Source: Tessaracoccus lacteus (GTDB taxonomy: Bacteria > Actinomycetota > Actinomycetes > Propionibacteriales > Propionibacteriaceae). From it: a stretch of DNA of 64,000 nucleotides. Of this stretch, positions 52,085 through 60,444 are shown in pieces. The stretch is from positions 2,666,001 to 2,730,000 of the forward strand of contig NZ_CP123967.1 in assembly GCF_029917005.1 (NCBI RefSeq), read 5' to 3'. The translations under genes were made by a program, and so were the position numbers. Positions within the stretch are counted from its first letter, which is position 1. Each line of letters opens with the position of its first letter. The notes beneath the pieces are model-generated. The model worked only from the letters and a program-made list of their open reading frames with translations, ran no database searches and was not told the DNA's origin.

Positions 52085-53716
52085 CTACTTCCTTCCGGTC
52101 CCGAAGACGCCGCGGATGATCTCGCGGCCCGCGGACCTGACAAGCGACCGGAAGGTGCTCGAGCTGGTCACCTGGTCGATGAGGCTCGGGTGCTCCTTCT
52201 CGTACTTCCGCCTGGCTGCCTCGGCCGCGCGGGCCTCCTTCTCGGCGGCGGCCTGCGCTCTGGCGGCCTCCCTGGCCTCGGCGACCCGTTCCTTCTCGGC
52301 CTCCTTCGCCGCGGCGGCCTCTGCCTTGGCCCGTGCCTCCGCCGCCGCCTTCTCAGCGCCGGCGGCGAGCTTGCGGCCCAGGATCTCGTAGGCCGACTCG
52401 CGGTCGATCGCCGCGCCGTAGCGGGCGGTCAGCGGCGACGCGGCGACGATCGCCTGTAGCTGCGGCTCTGGGGTGGGCGCCATCAGCGACGTCGGCGCCC
52501 AGATGCGCGTGTGCGCGACCGGGGTCGGCGCGCCCTTCTCACTCATCACGGTGACGATCGCCTCGCCCGTGCCGAGCTGCTGCAGCAGCTGCTCCAGGTC
52601 GTAGCCGGACCTCGGATAGGTCGCCACCGTCGCCCGCAGCGCCTTCGCGTCGTTCGGCGTGTGTGCCCTCAGCTGGTGCTGCACGCGCGAGCCCAGCTGG
52701 GCCAGCACGTCGTCGGGCACGTCCTTGGGTGTCTGAGTCACGAAGAACACGCCAATGCCCTTGGAGCGGATCAGTCGCACGGTCTGCTCGATGGCGTCCA
52801 GGAAGCCCTTGGAGGCGCCGTCGAACAGGAGGTGCGCCTCGTCGAAGAAGAACACGAGCTTCGGTTTGTCGAGGTCGCCGACTTCGGGCAGCGCCTCGTA
52901 CAGGTCGGCGAGCAGCCACATGAGGAACGTCGAGAACAGGGCCGGGCGGCTGGCAAGTTGAGGGAGCTCGAGCAGCGACACGATCCCCCGGCCGTCCGGC
53001 GCGACACGGAGCAGCTCCGAGGAGTCGAACTCCGGCTCCCCGAAGAACGCGTCCGCGCCCTGACTCGACAGGCCGACGAGAGCCCGGAGGATGACGCCTG
53101 CCGTCGCCGACGAGACCCCGCCGATGCCCTTGAGCTCGGCCTTGCCCTCGTCGCCGGTGAGGTACTTCAGCAGCTCGACGAGGTCTTTCAGGTCCAGCAG
53201 CGGCAGGCCGGCCTGGTCGGCGTAGTGGAAGACCAGCCCCAGCGACGACTCCTGCACCTGGTTCAGCTCCAGCACCTTCGCCAGCAGGATCGGCCCGAAC
53301 GACGAGATGGTCGCCCGGACGGGGACGCCGATGCCCTCGCCGCCGAGCGCGTACAGCTCGGTCGGGAAGCCGGCGGCCGCCCACGGCTGCCCCTGCGCCT
53401 CGACACGCGCGGTCAGCTTCTCGGTGGCCTCGCCCGGCGACGCCAGGCCGGACAGGTCGCCCTTGATGTCGGCCGCGAACACCGGCACGCCGGCGGAGCT
53501 GAGCGCCTCGGCCATAACCTGCAGGGTTTTAGTCTTGCCGGTGCCCGTCGCGCCGGCGACGAGCCCATGCCGGTTGAACATCGCCAACGGGATCCGGATC
53601 GGGGCGTCGGGCACCGGCGCGTCCGCGTCGATCAGCACGCCGAGCGTCGCGGCGGGCGCGTCGAAGGTGTACCCGGCGATGATCGTGTCGCGCAGCGACG
53701 GCTGAGTATCGGTCAC
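52085..53716 (-). CDS. HerA/YjgR-like ATPase (DUF853)
   Basis: The 543-aa protein has Walker A in LVAGATGTGKTKTLQVMAEA (~residue 55), Walker B in KLVFFFDEAHLLFDGASKG (~290), a sensor block GVFFVTQTPKDVPDDVLAQL and an arginine-finger region GSRVQHQLRAHTPND, matching the HerA-like DUF853 family. A ~90-residue Ala/Glu/Lys coiled coil (~440-525) is near the C terminus. HerA relatives act as hexameric DNA translocases, but the cellular role of DUF853 proteins is unclear. The 843-aa membrane protein follows in the same operon. Confidence 0.88.
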   Translation of the reverse strand: MTDTQPSLRDTIIAGYTFDAPAATLGVLIDADAPVPDAPIRIPLAMFNRHGLVAGATGTGKTKTLQVMAEALSSAGVPVFAADIKGDLSGLASPGEATEKLTARVEAQGQPWAAAGFPTELYALGGEGIGVPVRATISSFGPILLAKVLELNQVQESSLGLVFHYADQAGLPLLDLKDLVELLKYLTGDEGKAELKGIGGVSSATAGVILRALVGLSSQGADAFFGEPEFDSSELLRVAPDGRGIVSLLELPQLASRPALFSTFLMWLLADLYEALPEVGDLDKPKLVFFFDEAHLLFDGASKGFLDAIEQTVRLIRSKGIGVFFVTQTPKDVPDDVLAQLGSRVQHQLRAHTPNDAKALRATVATYPRSGYDLEQLLQQLGTGEAIVTVMSEKGAPTPVAHTRIWAPTSLMAPTPEPQLQAIVAASPLTARYGAAIDRESAYEILGRKLAAGAEKAAAEARAKAEAAAAKEAEKERVAEAREAARAQAAAEKEARAAEAARRKYEKEHPSLIDQVTSSSTFRSLVRSAGREIIRGVFGTGRK

Positions 53717-53872
53717 AGGGCGACTCTTTCACACCTCAGGGCCCCTCAACAGGTAGTCACGGCCACTTCTCGCGACCGGCCGCCCTGCGGCGACGATCAG
53801 CACACAGCTCGTCGCAGGCCCGCTGGGCGTGCCCGTGGACCGATCGGCGTCGCCCCTGGGTAGGCTAAGGGG

Positions 53873-54166
53873 GTGATCTTCAAGCGAGTTGGCGACTCAC
53901 GCCCGTACCCCGACCACGGCTACACCCAGAAGCAGTGGATCGCGATCGCGCCCCACCAGGTGCGCCTGGATGAGCTGGTGACGACCAAGCGGACCCTCGA
54001 CCTCGAGGCCCTGCTCGAGGAGGACTCCACCTTCTACGGGGACCTCTTCGCGCATGTCGTCGCCTACCGGGGTGAGCTGTACCTTGAGGATGGCCTCCAC
54101 CGCGCGCTGCGCGCGGCCCTGCAGCAGCGCCAGACGATGCACGCCCGCGTGCTCGAGCTGAACTGA
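53873..54166 (+). CDS. Conserved small protein annotated as VapB-like
   Basis: The 97-aa protein (MIFKRVGDSRPYPDHGYTQK, QVRLDELVTTKRTLDLEALL, YLEDGLHRALRAAL) belongs to a conserved actinobacterial group usually labelled VapB-family antitoxin. There is no VapC partner here. The gene is instead followed by a LytR_C protein, the same order seen widely in actinobacteria, so a toxin-antitoxin role is doubtful. It uses a GTG start. The 36-bp gap to the next gene suggests an operon. Confidence 0.75.
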   Translation: MIFKRVGDSRPYPDHGYTQKQWIAIAPHQVRLDELVTTKRTLDLEALLEEDSTFYGDLFAHVVAYRGELYLEDGLHRALRAALQQRQTMHARVLELN

Positions 54167-54202
54167 CCCCGGTCCACCCACCAACGAAGGCGGAAACACC
54201 CC

Positions 54203-54742
54203 GTGAAAACGTTCCGGCTCATCGCGACCCCCGTCATCCTGCTGGCTCTTCTCGGGGTGCTCATCTGGGGCGCGACCTGGGGCTGGAAGGAACTCACGGC
54301 CCCGTTCCCCACACCGACCCCCACGCCCTGCGTCGTCAAACCCCTGACGACGCTGCAGCCGAAGAACGTCCGGGTCAACGTGATGAACGGCGGGTTCACG
54401 ACAGGCCTGGCCACACGTGAGGCAACCCGCCTCAAGAACGCCGGCTTCAAGGTGCTGAAGACCACCAACACCGACGAGGCCGTCCGCGGCACCGTCATCC
54501 GCGGCAACCAGACCCAGAATCCCGAGATGCTCGCGATGGTCGCCTCCTACTACAAGGACGCCACCATCGAGAACGACGGCAGGGTTGACGGTACCATCGA
54601 CATCCTCCTCGGAACCGACTTCCAGGGCGAGGGCGAGAAGCCGCAGAAGAAGGTCAAGGTCGCCAGCGGCGAGGTCTGCGTCCCCGCCCCCAGCGCCTCC
54701 CCCAGCCCGTCCCCGTCGCCGTCGGCCAGCCCGGAGGCCTGA
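54203..54742 (+). CDS. LytR_C-domain envelope protein
   Basis: The 179-aa protein has an N-terminal signal anchor (LIATPVILLALLGVLIWGAT, residues ~6-27), a short Pro/Thr linker, and a LytR C-terminal domain (~45-150: VRVNVMNGGFTTGLATREAT, RLKNAGFKVL, VRGTVIRGNQTQNPEMLAMV). It ends in a Pro/Ser tail (SPSPSPSPSAS). Stand-alone LytR_C proteins sit at the cell surface and may assist LCP-type cell-wall ligases. It follows the VapB-like gene in a conserved pair. The next 660 bp hold only repeats and a tRNA. Confidence 0.82.
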   Translation: MKTFRLIATPVILLALLGVLIWGATWGWKELTAPFPTPTPTPCVVKPLTTLQPKNVRVNVMNGGFTTGLATREATRLKNAGFKVLKTTNTDEAVRGTVIRGNQTQNPEMLAMVASYYKDATIENDGRVDGTIDILLGTDFQGEGEKPQKKVKVASGEVCVPAPSASPSPSPSPSASPEA

Positions 54743-54776
54743 GCTTCGCCCAGTCGACGGCGCACGGAGTCCACCT

Positions 54777-55335
54777 CGCTCCGCTCGGCGCCCTTCGACA
54801 AGCTCAGGGAACCGGGAAAGACACGCTCAGGGACCGGGTCGCTGAGCCACACCCGGGTCGCAGAGCCACACCCGGGTCGCTGAGCCACACCCGGGTCGCT
54901 GGGCCACACCCGAGTCGCTGAGCCACACCCGAGTCGCTGAGCCACACCCGGGTCGCTGAGCCTGTCGAAGCGCCTTGAGCGAAGCGAACGGTCTCACCCG
55001 ATCCGGGTCGCTGAGCCACACCCGGATCGCTGAGCCTGTCGAAGCGCCTTGAGCGAAGCGAAAGGTCCCACCCGATCCGGGTCGCTGAGCCACACCCGGG
55101 TCGCTGAGCCTGTCGAAGCGCCTTGAGCGAAGCGAAAGGTCCCACCCGATCCGGGTCGCTGAGCCATACCCGGGTCGCTGAGCCTGTCGAAGCGCTGAGC
55201 GAAGCGAAAGGTCCAAGCCGCACCCCCATGACGAGCAACGTCGATCGCCGCAAGAACCAGTTCAGCCCGACCCATACCCGGGTCGCTGAGCCTGTCGAAG
55301 CGCCTTGAGCGAAGCGAAAGGTCCAAGCCGCACCC
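54777..55335. repeat. Large REP-like repeat array
   Basis: It begins with an intact CGCTCCGCTCGGCGCCCTTC/GACAAGCTCAGGGAACCGGG unit, the form split by IS110 at 13.6 kb. It continues with many copies of CACACCCGGGTCGCTGAGC and of GGTCGCTGAGCCTGTCGAAG/CGCCTTGAGCGAAGCGAAAG. A ~70-bp block (CCAAGCCGCACCCCCATGAC and on, through AAGAACCrGTTCAGCCCGACC) is duplicated at ~55213 and ~55323. No gene is present. Confidence 0.9.
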
Positions 55336-55410
55336 CCATGACGAGCAACGTCGATCGTCGCAAGAACCGGTTCAGCCCGACCCGGAGATCCGGATCGGGC
55401 TGAACTTCAG

Positions 55411-55497
55411 CGGTGATGGAGGGATTTGAACCCCCGGTGGGTTTGACCCCACTCTCGCTTTCGAGGCGAGCTCTTTCGGCCGCTCAGACACATCACC
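55411..55497 (-). tRNA. tRNA-Ser (anticodon CGA)
   Basis: The acceptor stem GGTGATG (55497-55491) pairs with CATCACC (55418-55412), with discriminator G. The T-arm GGGTTCAAATCC, the long variable arm of a class II tRNA and the anticodon arm CTCGC-CTCGAAA-GCGAG are present. The anticodon CGA (complement at 55461-55463) reads UCG. No CCA is encoded. Confidence 0.95.
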
Positions 55498-55623
55498 GCG
55501 AGCTAATTTACCGGATCAGGCAACGGATTCGCCAATCGAGGCGGGTCTAGGCACCGATGGACCGGCACCCAGGCACCGGCAGGAGGAGTTGGTCGCCACG
55601 GCCGCGAGCCGTAGGGTGAGCCG

Positions 55624-56805
55624 GTGCGTCAATTTGCGGATCTCCTCAAGCTCCCCGGGCTCGCGCTGGTCATCACCGCGCAGCTCCTCGCACGCTTCCC
55701 CGCAGGCATGTACTCGCTCGGCATCCTCATGCACGTCGAACACTCGCAGGGCAATTACACCTCGGCTGGCCTGGTGCTCGCGGCGTTCTCGATCGGCACC
55801 GCCGTCGCCGGCCCGATCGTCTCGCGGCAGCTGAGCCGGTTCGGCACGATGCCGGTGCTGCTCGTGACGCTGATCCTGGCTGTGTCGTCGGTCGTGATTC
55901 TCGCGGTCGTCCCCCTGTCGCTGCCGGCGATGCTGATCCTCGGCGCGCTCGGCGGCGCGGCCACGCCGCCGATCATCCCGGCCGTGCGGTCGCTGTATCC
56001 GCAGCTCGTCCCGCAGAACCAGCTGACGCGGCTTTTCTCGCTCGACGCGGCGCTGCAGGAGATCATCTGGGTCATCGGCCCCGTCGCGATCACGCTGCTG
56101 GTGACACTGCTCGGCAGCTCGACGGCGCTGCTGATCGTCGCGACGATCCAGGTCGTCGGCGGGCTGATCTTCACGTTCGCGCCGCACGTCCGCAGGCTCC
56201 GCATCCCCGCGACATCCAGCGGATTCGGCAAGGTGCTGCGGAACTCGTCGGTCGTGTTGATGTTCGTCACGTCGATGTTCCTGATCGGCGGCTTCGCCGC
56301 GGTCGAGGCGGCGATCGTCGCGTCGTTCGGCGAGGGCTCCCTCAACGCGGGGCTCGTGCTCGGCATCTGCTCGATCGGGTCGCTGCTCGGAGGACTCATC
56401 TCGGGGCAGCGTCCGCTGACCAGGTGGTCGATGGCGCTGCGCCTCGTGGTCGTGACGGCGGGCTTCGGTATCGCGGCGGCCACCTCGGGGTTCTGGGCGC
56501 TGTCGATCGCGCTGTTCATCGCGGGGCTCGGCTGCGCCCCGGCACTGGCCGCGGTGTCGTCGGTCATCGCCGGCAGCGTCGACTTCTCCGACACCGCCGA
56601 GGCGTACGGCTGGATCGGAACCGGGCAGCTGCTCGGCGCATCGGTCGGCTCGGCCCTGGCCGGTGTGGCGATCGACCACGCGGGCGGCCAGGGCGGCCTA
56701 CTGGTCAGCTGCGGGATTGTCGCGGTCGCGGCGGTGATCGCGGCGCTGTTCCGCCGCGCGCAGCCCGACCTGAGTTCCCCCGTCGAGATCATCGAGGCCC
56801 ACTGA
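55624..56805 (+). CDS. MFS transporter
   Basis: The 393-aa protein has 12 predicted helices and an MFS loop after helix 2 (SRQLSRFGTMPVLLV). It is of the YbjJ/CynX-like small-MFS type, with no acidic residues in its helices diagnostic of a substrate. It starts at a GTG (55624) without a strong Shine-Dalgarno sequence. Its last 108 bp overlap the 3' end of tadA on the other strand. The substrate is unknown. Confidence 0.85.
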   Translation: MRQFADLLKLPGLALVITAQLLARFPAGMYSLGILMHVEHSQGNYTSAGLVLAAFSIGTAVAGPIVSRQLSRFGTMPVLLVTLILAVSSVVILAVVPLSLPAMLILGALGGAATPPIIPAVRSLYPQLVPQNQLTRLFSLDAALQEIIWVIGPVAITLLVTLLGSSTALLIVATIQVVGGLIFTFAPHVRRLRIPATSSGFGKVLRNSSVVLMFVTSMFLIGGFAAVEAAIVASFGEGSLNAGLVLGICSIGSLLGGLISGQRPLTRWSMALRLVVVTAGFGIAAATSGFWALSIALFIAGLGCAPALAAVSSVIAGSVDFSDTAEAYGWIGTGQLLGASVGSALAGVAIDHAGGQGGLLVSCGIVAVAAVIAALFRRAQPDLSSPVEIIEAH

Positions 56806-57234
56806 GCGGCGCCCCGCAAAGAACGCGTCGAGTCGGGCTGCGCACTCGTCGGCCAGCACGCCGGAGACGACCTGCGGCCGGTGGTTGAGGCGAGGGTCGC
56901 GCACCACGTCCCACAGGGAGGCGACGGCGCCGGCCTTCTCGTCGAAGGCTCCGAAGACGAGCCGTCCGACGCGCGAGGCGACGATCGCTCCCGCGCACAT
57001 GGTGCAGGGCTCGAGCGTGACGACCAGTGTGCAGCCAGTCAGGCGCCACTCGCCGACGGCCTCGGCGGCGAGGCGGATCGCGACGACCTCCGCGTGGGCG
57101 GTGGGGTCGCCGGTCAGTTCGCGCTCGTTGCCGCCCACGGCAAGGACCGCGCCGTCGGGCCCGAGGAGCACGGCACCGATGGGCACGTCGCCGTGCTGCC
57201 CGGCCCGGTCGGCCTCGGCCAGCGCGAGCCGCAT
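56698..57234 (-). CDS. tadA: tRNA-specific adenosine deaminase
   Basis: The 178-aa zinc enzyme makes inosine-34 in tRNA-Arg(ACG), a tRNA that is itself present at 63.9 kb. The zinc and catalytic motifs are DPTAHAEVVAIR and LEPCTMCAGAIV, and the substrate-binding stretch DVPIGAVLLGPDG is present. The ATG at 57234 is chosen; a TTG at 57258 is possible. A ~30-residue tail (GLDDLDGGTQVGLRAAEQRR) runs beyond the usual end into the convergent MFS gene. It lies directly after its partner gene, 31 bp away. Confidence 0.92.
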   Translation of the reverse strand: MRLALAEADRAGQHGDVPIGAVLLGPDGAVLAVGGNERELTGDPTAHAEVVAIRLAAEAVGEWRLTGCTLVVTLEPCTMCAGAIVASRVGRLVFGAFDEKAGAVASLWDVVRDPRLNHRPQVVSGVLADECAARLDAFFAGRRSVGLDDLDGGTQVGLRAAEQRRDHRRDRDNPAADQ

Positions 57235-57265
57235 CGGCGCGTGCCAGCGGGTACCCAACTCGACC

Positions 57266-57835
57266 TCAGTCGAAGGATTCGGCGGCGCGGTGGAACTCGT
57301 CGCCGACCTTGAGCTTGTCGGCGATGCGCGACAGCAACTCGTCGGAGTCCTCGTCGTAGTCTGTTGCGATGGCCTCCATCTCGAAGGCGTGCAGACCGCT
57401 GGCGGAGTACATCTCGAGGTCCCCGACGGGCTCGGAGTCGTCGTCCTCCTCCGGCACGTCGACGCCGAGGAAGTCGACGACGTCCCGGGCGATCGGCCAC
57501 TCCAGCGCGGCCTGGGAGTCCGACAGCAGCACCTCGACGGTGCGGCCGCGGGCCCGGCAGATGACGAAGAACTCACCGCCGATCGAGACCCACCCGTCGG
57601 CGCCGGAGTCACCCGGGAGTCGGGTGAGCTGGTTGATCAGCTCGTCGAGGTCGTTGGCGAGGTCGAAGTCCAGGGGCACGGCCGTCGCCTTGCCGTCCTC
57701 TCGGTACAGCGCGACGACCAGGTCGACGTCGTCCTCGGTGGCGTCGTCGAGGTCGTAGTCATCGTCGTCGTCGAACTCGTCCTCGTCGTTCCCCTTCAGG
57801 TTGAAGGGCTCAGCATCCTCGTCGAACACGTCCAC
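57266..57835 (-). CDS. tRNA adenosine deaminase-associated protein
   Basis: The 189-aa protein starts at a GTG at 57835 with GGGAGGAG upstream. A strongly acidic N terminus ([20 protein letters not shown]) precedes a compact domain ([60 protein letters not shown]). This family sits next to tadA in most actinobacteria. Its biochemical role is not established. It diverges from upp. Confidence 0.85.
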   Translation of the reverse strand: MDVFDEDAEPFNLKGNDEDEFDDDDDYDLDDATEDDVDLVVALYREDGKATAVPLDFDLANDLDELINQLTRLPGDSGADGWVSIGGEFFVICRARGRTVEVLLSDSQAALEWPIARDVVDFLGVDVPEEDDDSEPVGDLEMYSASGLHAFEMEAIATDYDEDSDELLSRIADKLKVGDEFHRAAESFD

Positions 57836-57953
57836 TTGCCCACTCCTCCCGACCGGTGACCCGGGAACCATCCTTGCACGTCGGCCCGTCCGGCGACACC
57901 GGCCGGGGTGTCTTCCGGCAGTCTCGCCCCCGCACGTTCGTGAAGGAGGACGG

Positions 57954-58613
57954 ATGTGGGACAGTTGGACCGTGGAAGTACGCGTCGTGAACCATCCCCT
58001 CGTCGATCACAAGCTCACCCACCTGCGGAACAAGAACACCGACCAGCCGGTGTTCCGCAAGCTCGTGGATGAGCTCGTCACCCTTCTTGCCTACGAAGCG
58101 ACGCGCGGTGTCCGGGTGAACCCCGTCGACATCGAGACGCCGGTTGCTCCCATGACCGGCACCAAGCTCGCCGATCCCGCGCCTCTCGTCGTGCCGATCC
58201 TGCGCGCCGGCCTCGGCATGCTCGAAGGCATGCTGCGCCTCGTGCCGACGGCCGAGGTGGGCTTCCTCGGAATGATCCGCGACGAGGAGACGCTGCAGCC
58301 GATGACCTACGCGGAGCGGCTGCCCGCGGACCTGTCGGGCCGACAGTGCTACGTGCTCGACCCGATGCTCGCCACCGGCGGGTCGCTGGGTGGGGCCGTA
58401 CAGTACCTCGTCGACCGTGGAGCGGACGACATCACCTGCATCTGCATCCTGGCTGCCCCGGAGGGCATCGAGCGCCTGCACGACCTGCTCGCGGACCTGA
58501 AGGTGCCGTGCAACCTGGTCGTGGCTGCGGTCGACGAGAAGCTCAACGAGGTCGGCTACATTGTGCCGGGCCTGGGCGACGCCGGAGACCGCCTCTACGG
58601 CCTGGCGCAGTAA
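57954..58613 (+). CDS. upp: Uracil phosphoribosyltransferase
   Basis: The 219-aa enzyme forms UMP from uracil and PRPP. It starts at the ATG at 57954, five bases after AAGGAGG, with a few extra residues (MWDSWTVE) before the usual [17 protein letters not shown]. The PRPP loop is [17 protein letters not shown], and the uracil-binding end is [17 protein letters not shown]. It is a single gene with its own promoter region, divergent from the tadA pair. A palindromic repeat lies downstream. Confidence 0.96.
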   Translation: MWDSWTVEVRVVNHPLVDHKLTHLRNKNTDQPVFRKLVDELVTLLAYEATRGVRVNPVDIETPVAPMTGTKLADPAPLVVPILRAGLGMLEGMLRLVPTAEVGFLGMIRDEETLQPMTYAERLPADLSGRQCYVLDPMLATGGSLGGAVQYLVDRGADDITCICILAAPEGIERLHDLLADLKVPCNLVVAAVDEKLNEVGYIVPGLGDAGDRLYGLAQ

Positions 58614-58680
58614 GCCCGTCGTCCCGCTGCGCTGCCCCGCTGCGCCGGCTCGTCGTCCCGCTGCGCCGGCCTCGCTCTCG

Positions 58681-58780
58681 CGGACGCCAACGATATTCCC
58701 CAGGCGCCAACGGTATGCACAGACGCCAACGATATTCGCGCGAATATCGTTGGCGTCCGTGCATTTCGTTGGCGTCCGCG
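58681..58780. repeat. ~100-bp palindromic element, copy 2, with a 36-bp perfect palindrome
   Basis: The centre (58722-58757), arms GACGCCAACGATATTCGCG and CGAATATCGTTGGCGTC, is a perfect 36-bp palindrome. Outer copies CGGACGCCAACGAT (58681) and TTCGTTGGCGTCCG (~58765) extend the fold to 100 bp. It shares layout and CGTTGGCGTCCGTGCAT with the copy at 45.0 kb. It sits between convergent genes. Confidence 0.9.
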
Positions 58781-58848
58781 AGAGGCCGGCCGACGGATCC
58801 GGGAGGCAGCGACGGGTCCGTGCCAGAGCGACGGGCGCGGCCGACGGG

Positions 58849-59802
58849 TCAGTCAAGGCGACCGGCGTCGGCCCACCAGTTCAGCACCCGCGTGGCGTAG
58901 AACGTGAGCCACTTCGACGGCTCGCCGGCATCGACGTCGACCTCGATCCACACCTCGCCAGGATGGCGGCGACCCTGGATCCAGGTGCCGTCGTCGGTGC
59001 GGTCGCCCAGCACGACATCGATGGCCTGCGTGAACCGCGGGTCTGGACCGGTCCCGGCGTGAAGCGCCGACTCCCGGAAGTAGTTCAGGGCGTTGAGCGC
59101 GCTGTAGAACCAGCGGAAGGGCCAGGCGAACTTGTCCACCCACGGCCCGACGAGTTCGCCGTCGGAGAGCCGGTAGAGCAGTCGTCGCTTCAGCAGGTAC
59201 TCCTCGCCGCGTCGACGTGACGCCGCGAGCACCGGGTCCGGGCCCTCGTACTGCTCGTAGGCGAGCATCCCTTTGAGGGCGTTGAGGGTCGAGTGGAACG
59301 ACGAGCGCGTCGAACCCTCGACCCACTCGCAGTTCCAGCCGCCGTCGTCGAGCTGGTGGTCGAGGAACCACTGCCGGAGCTTCGCGACATCCGTCCCCAG
59401 CCAGGCGCCGTTGGCCAGCGTCGACGCGTTGATGCAGACGTCGACCTCGCCGTCCCAATAGGGCAGGTCGTCGTACTCCCACCTCGAGTTGGCGCGCAGC
59501 TTCTCCGCCGTGCCGTCGAGGACCCGGGCGTCGAGACCGAACTCCCGCAGCATGGTGAGCGTCGGCGTCGTCGAGGTCCACGGCTGGCCGTCGGCGTTCT
59601 GGTCGAACTCCGCGGGGAAGAACGCGCCTCCCGCCCACTGACCATCGTCGCCCTGGTGGGAGAGGAGTTCCGCGCCGAACCCCTCCGTCGCGACCTTGGC
59701 CCGCGTCGCCTCCCACACCTCGGGCAGGGCTCCGGCCAGATCGCGCTCCACCTGCCAGCGCAGCGCCGGGTCGGAGTCGAGCATCCACTGCAGCGTGTCC
59801 AT
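58849..59802 (-). CDS. Squalene-cyclase-like alpha/alpha-toroid protein
   Basis: The 317-aa protein has repeats of the terpene cyclase/prenyltransferase toroid: SHQGDDGQWAGGAFF, DHQLDDGGWNCEWVEG and LGDRTDDGTWIQGRRHPGEV. It is half the length of squalene-hopene cyclase and has no DXDD motif, so cyclization of squalene is unlikely. It starts at the ATG at 59802 (MDTLQWMLDSDPALRWQVER), a start shared by the actinobacterial family of unknown function. No terpene genes are near. Confidence 0.7.
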   Translation of the reverse strand: MDTLQWMLDSDPALRWQVERDLAGALPEVWEATRAKVATEGFGAELLSHQGDDGQWAGGAFFPAEFDQNADGQPWTSTTPTLTMLREFGLDARVLDGTAEKLRANSRWEYDDLPYWDGEVDVCINASTLANGAWLGTDVAKLRQWFLDHQLDDGGWNCEWVEGSTRSSFHSTLNALKGMLAYEQYEGPDPVLAASRRRGEEYLLKRRLLYRLSDGELVGPWVDKFAWPFRWFYSALNALNYFRESALHAGTGPDPRFTQAIDVVLGDRTDDGTWIQGRRHPGEVWIEVDVDAGEPSKWLTFYATRVLNWWADAGRLD

Positions 59803-59982
59803 GGGGCGACGCTAGTCGCCGGTGAGTGCATCGACGTCGCGCGTCGGAAGTCAGCCGTCGGTCGTTACACGGGGATGACCCGCGCCCCCTCGCGGACGCC
59901 AACGGGGCGGCCACGGGCAAAGCGACCGGGAACCAGTCAACCCGGGACCAGGGTGGCCAGGGACCTGTAAGCCAGCTATCAG

Positions 59983-60285
59983 TCACCACCCCTTCGCCTG
60001 CTCGCGGTGGCTGCAGAAGTCCCGGCAGATGCCTGGCTGGAACCTCAGCTCCTCGTGGACCCGGGTCTGCGCCACCCTGCCCTGCTCGTCGAGCACGACG
60101 ATCTGGTCGATCGCGTGGATGCCGCGGGCCGACACCGTGAGGGTCACGTGGCGACCGAGCGACGGCGCGCAGTACCGCCTGCTCTGGATGTTGGGGTCCC
60201 AGTGTCGCCGGGTGCGTCGGTGGGATTGGGAAGCAGAGTTCCCGAAGCTTGGGATGGTGCCGAGCACCTGACAGCGTCTGGACAT
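59983..60285 (-). CDS. rpmB: Ribosomal protein L28 paralogue with extended C terminus
   Basis: Residues 1-~62 match bL28: [58 protein letters not shown]. This is close to the second, zinc-independent L28 (rpmB2) of mycobacteria, which is Zur-controlled. Only one Cys is present where zinc-binding L28 has two pairs. The ~38 residues after ID ([20 protein letters not shown] and on) are not part of L28 and contain Cys, His and Arg. Either the gene is fused or a frameshift changed its end. No Zur box was recognised upstream. The rest of 59803-60444 holds no gene. Confidence 0.65.
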   Translation of the reverse strand: MSRRCQVLGTIPSFGNSASQSHRRTRRHWDPNIQSRRYCAPSLGRHVTLTVSARGIHAIDQIVVLDEQGRVAQTRVHEELRFQPGICRDFCSHREQAKGW

Positions 60286-60444
60286 GCCGTCCCCGGGCCA
60301 GCCCTCTCCCTCGTCTCCCGCGGCCGGCTCTCATCCAGACGTCAACGAAATACGCAGAAGGCGGCGGAGGCCGACGAACCGGGCCGGGCGCGGTCGCCCC
60401 GGGGTGCGGGAAGCGGGCCGGAGATCGTCGTATAGCGTGGCCGG

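Noticed and set aside
53873..54166. VapBC toxin-antitoxin module
   Set aside because: No PIN-domain toxin is adjacent. The gene's conserved neighbour is a LytR_C protein.
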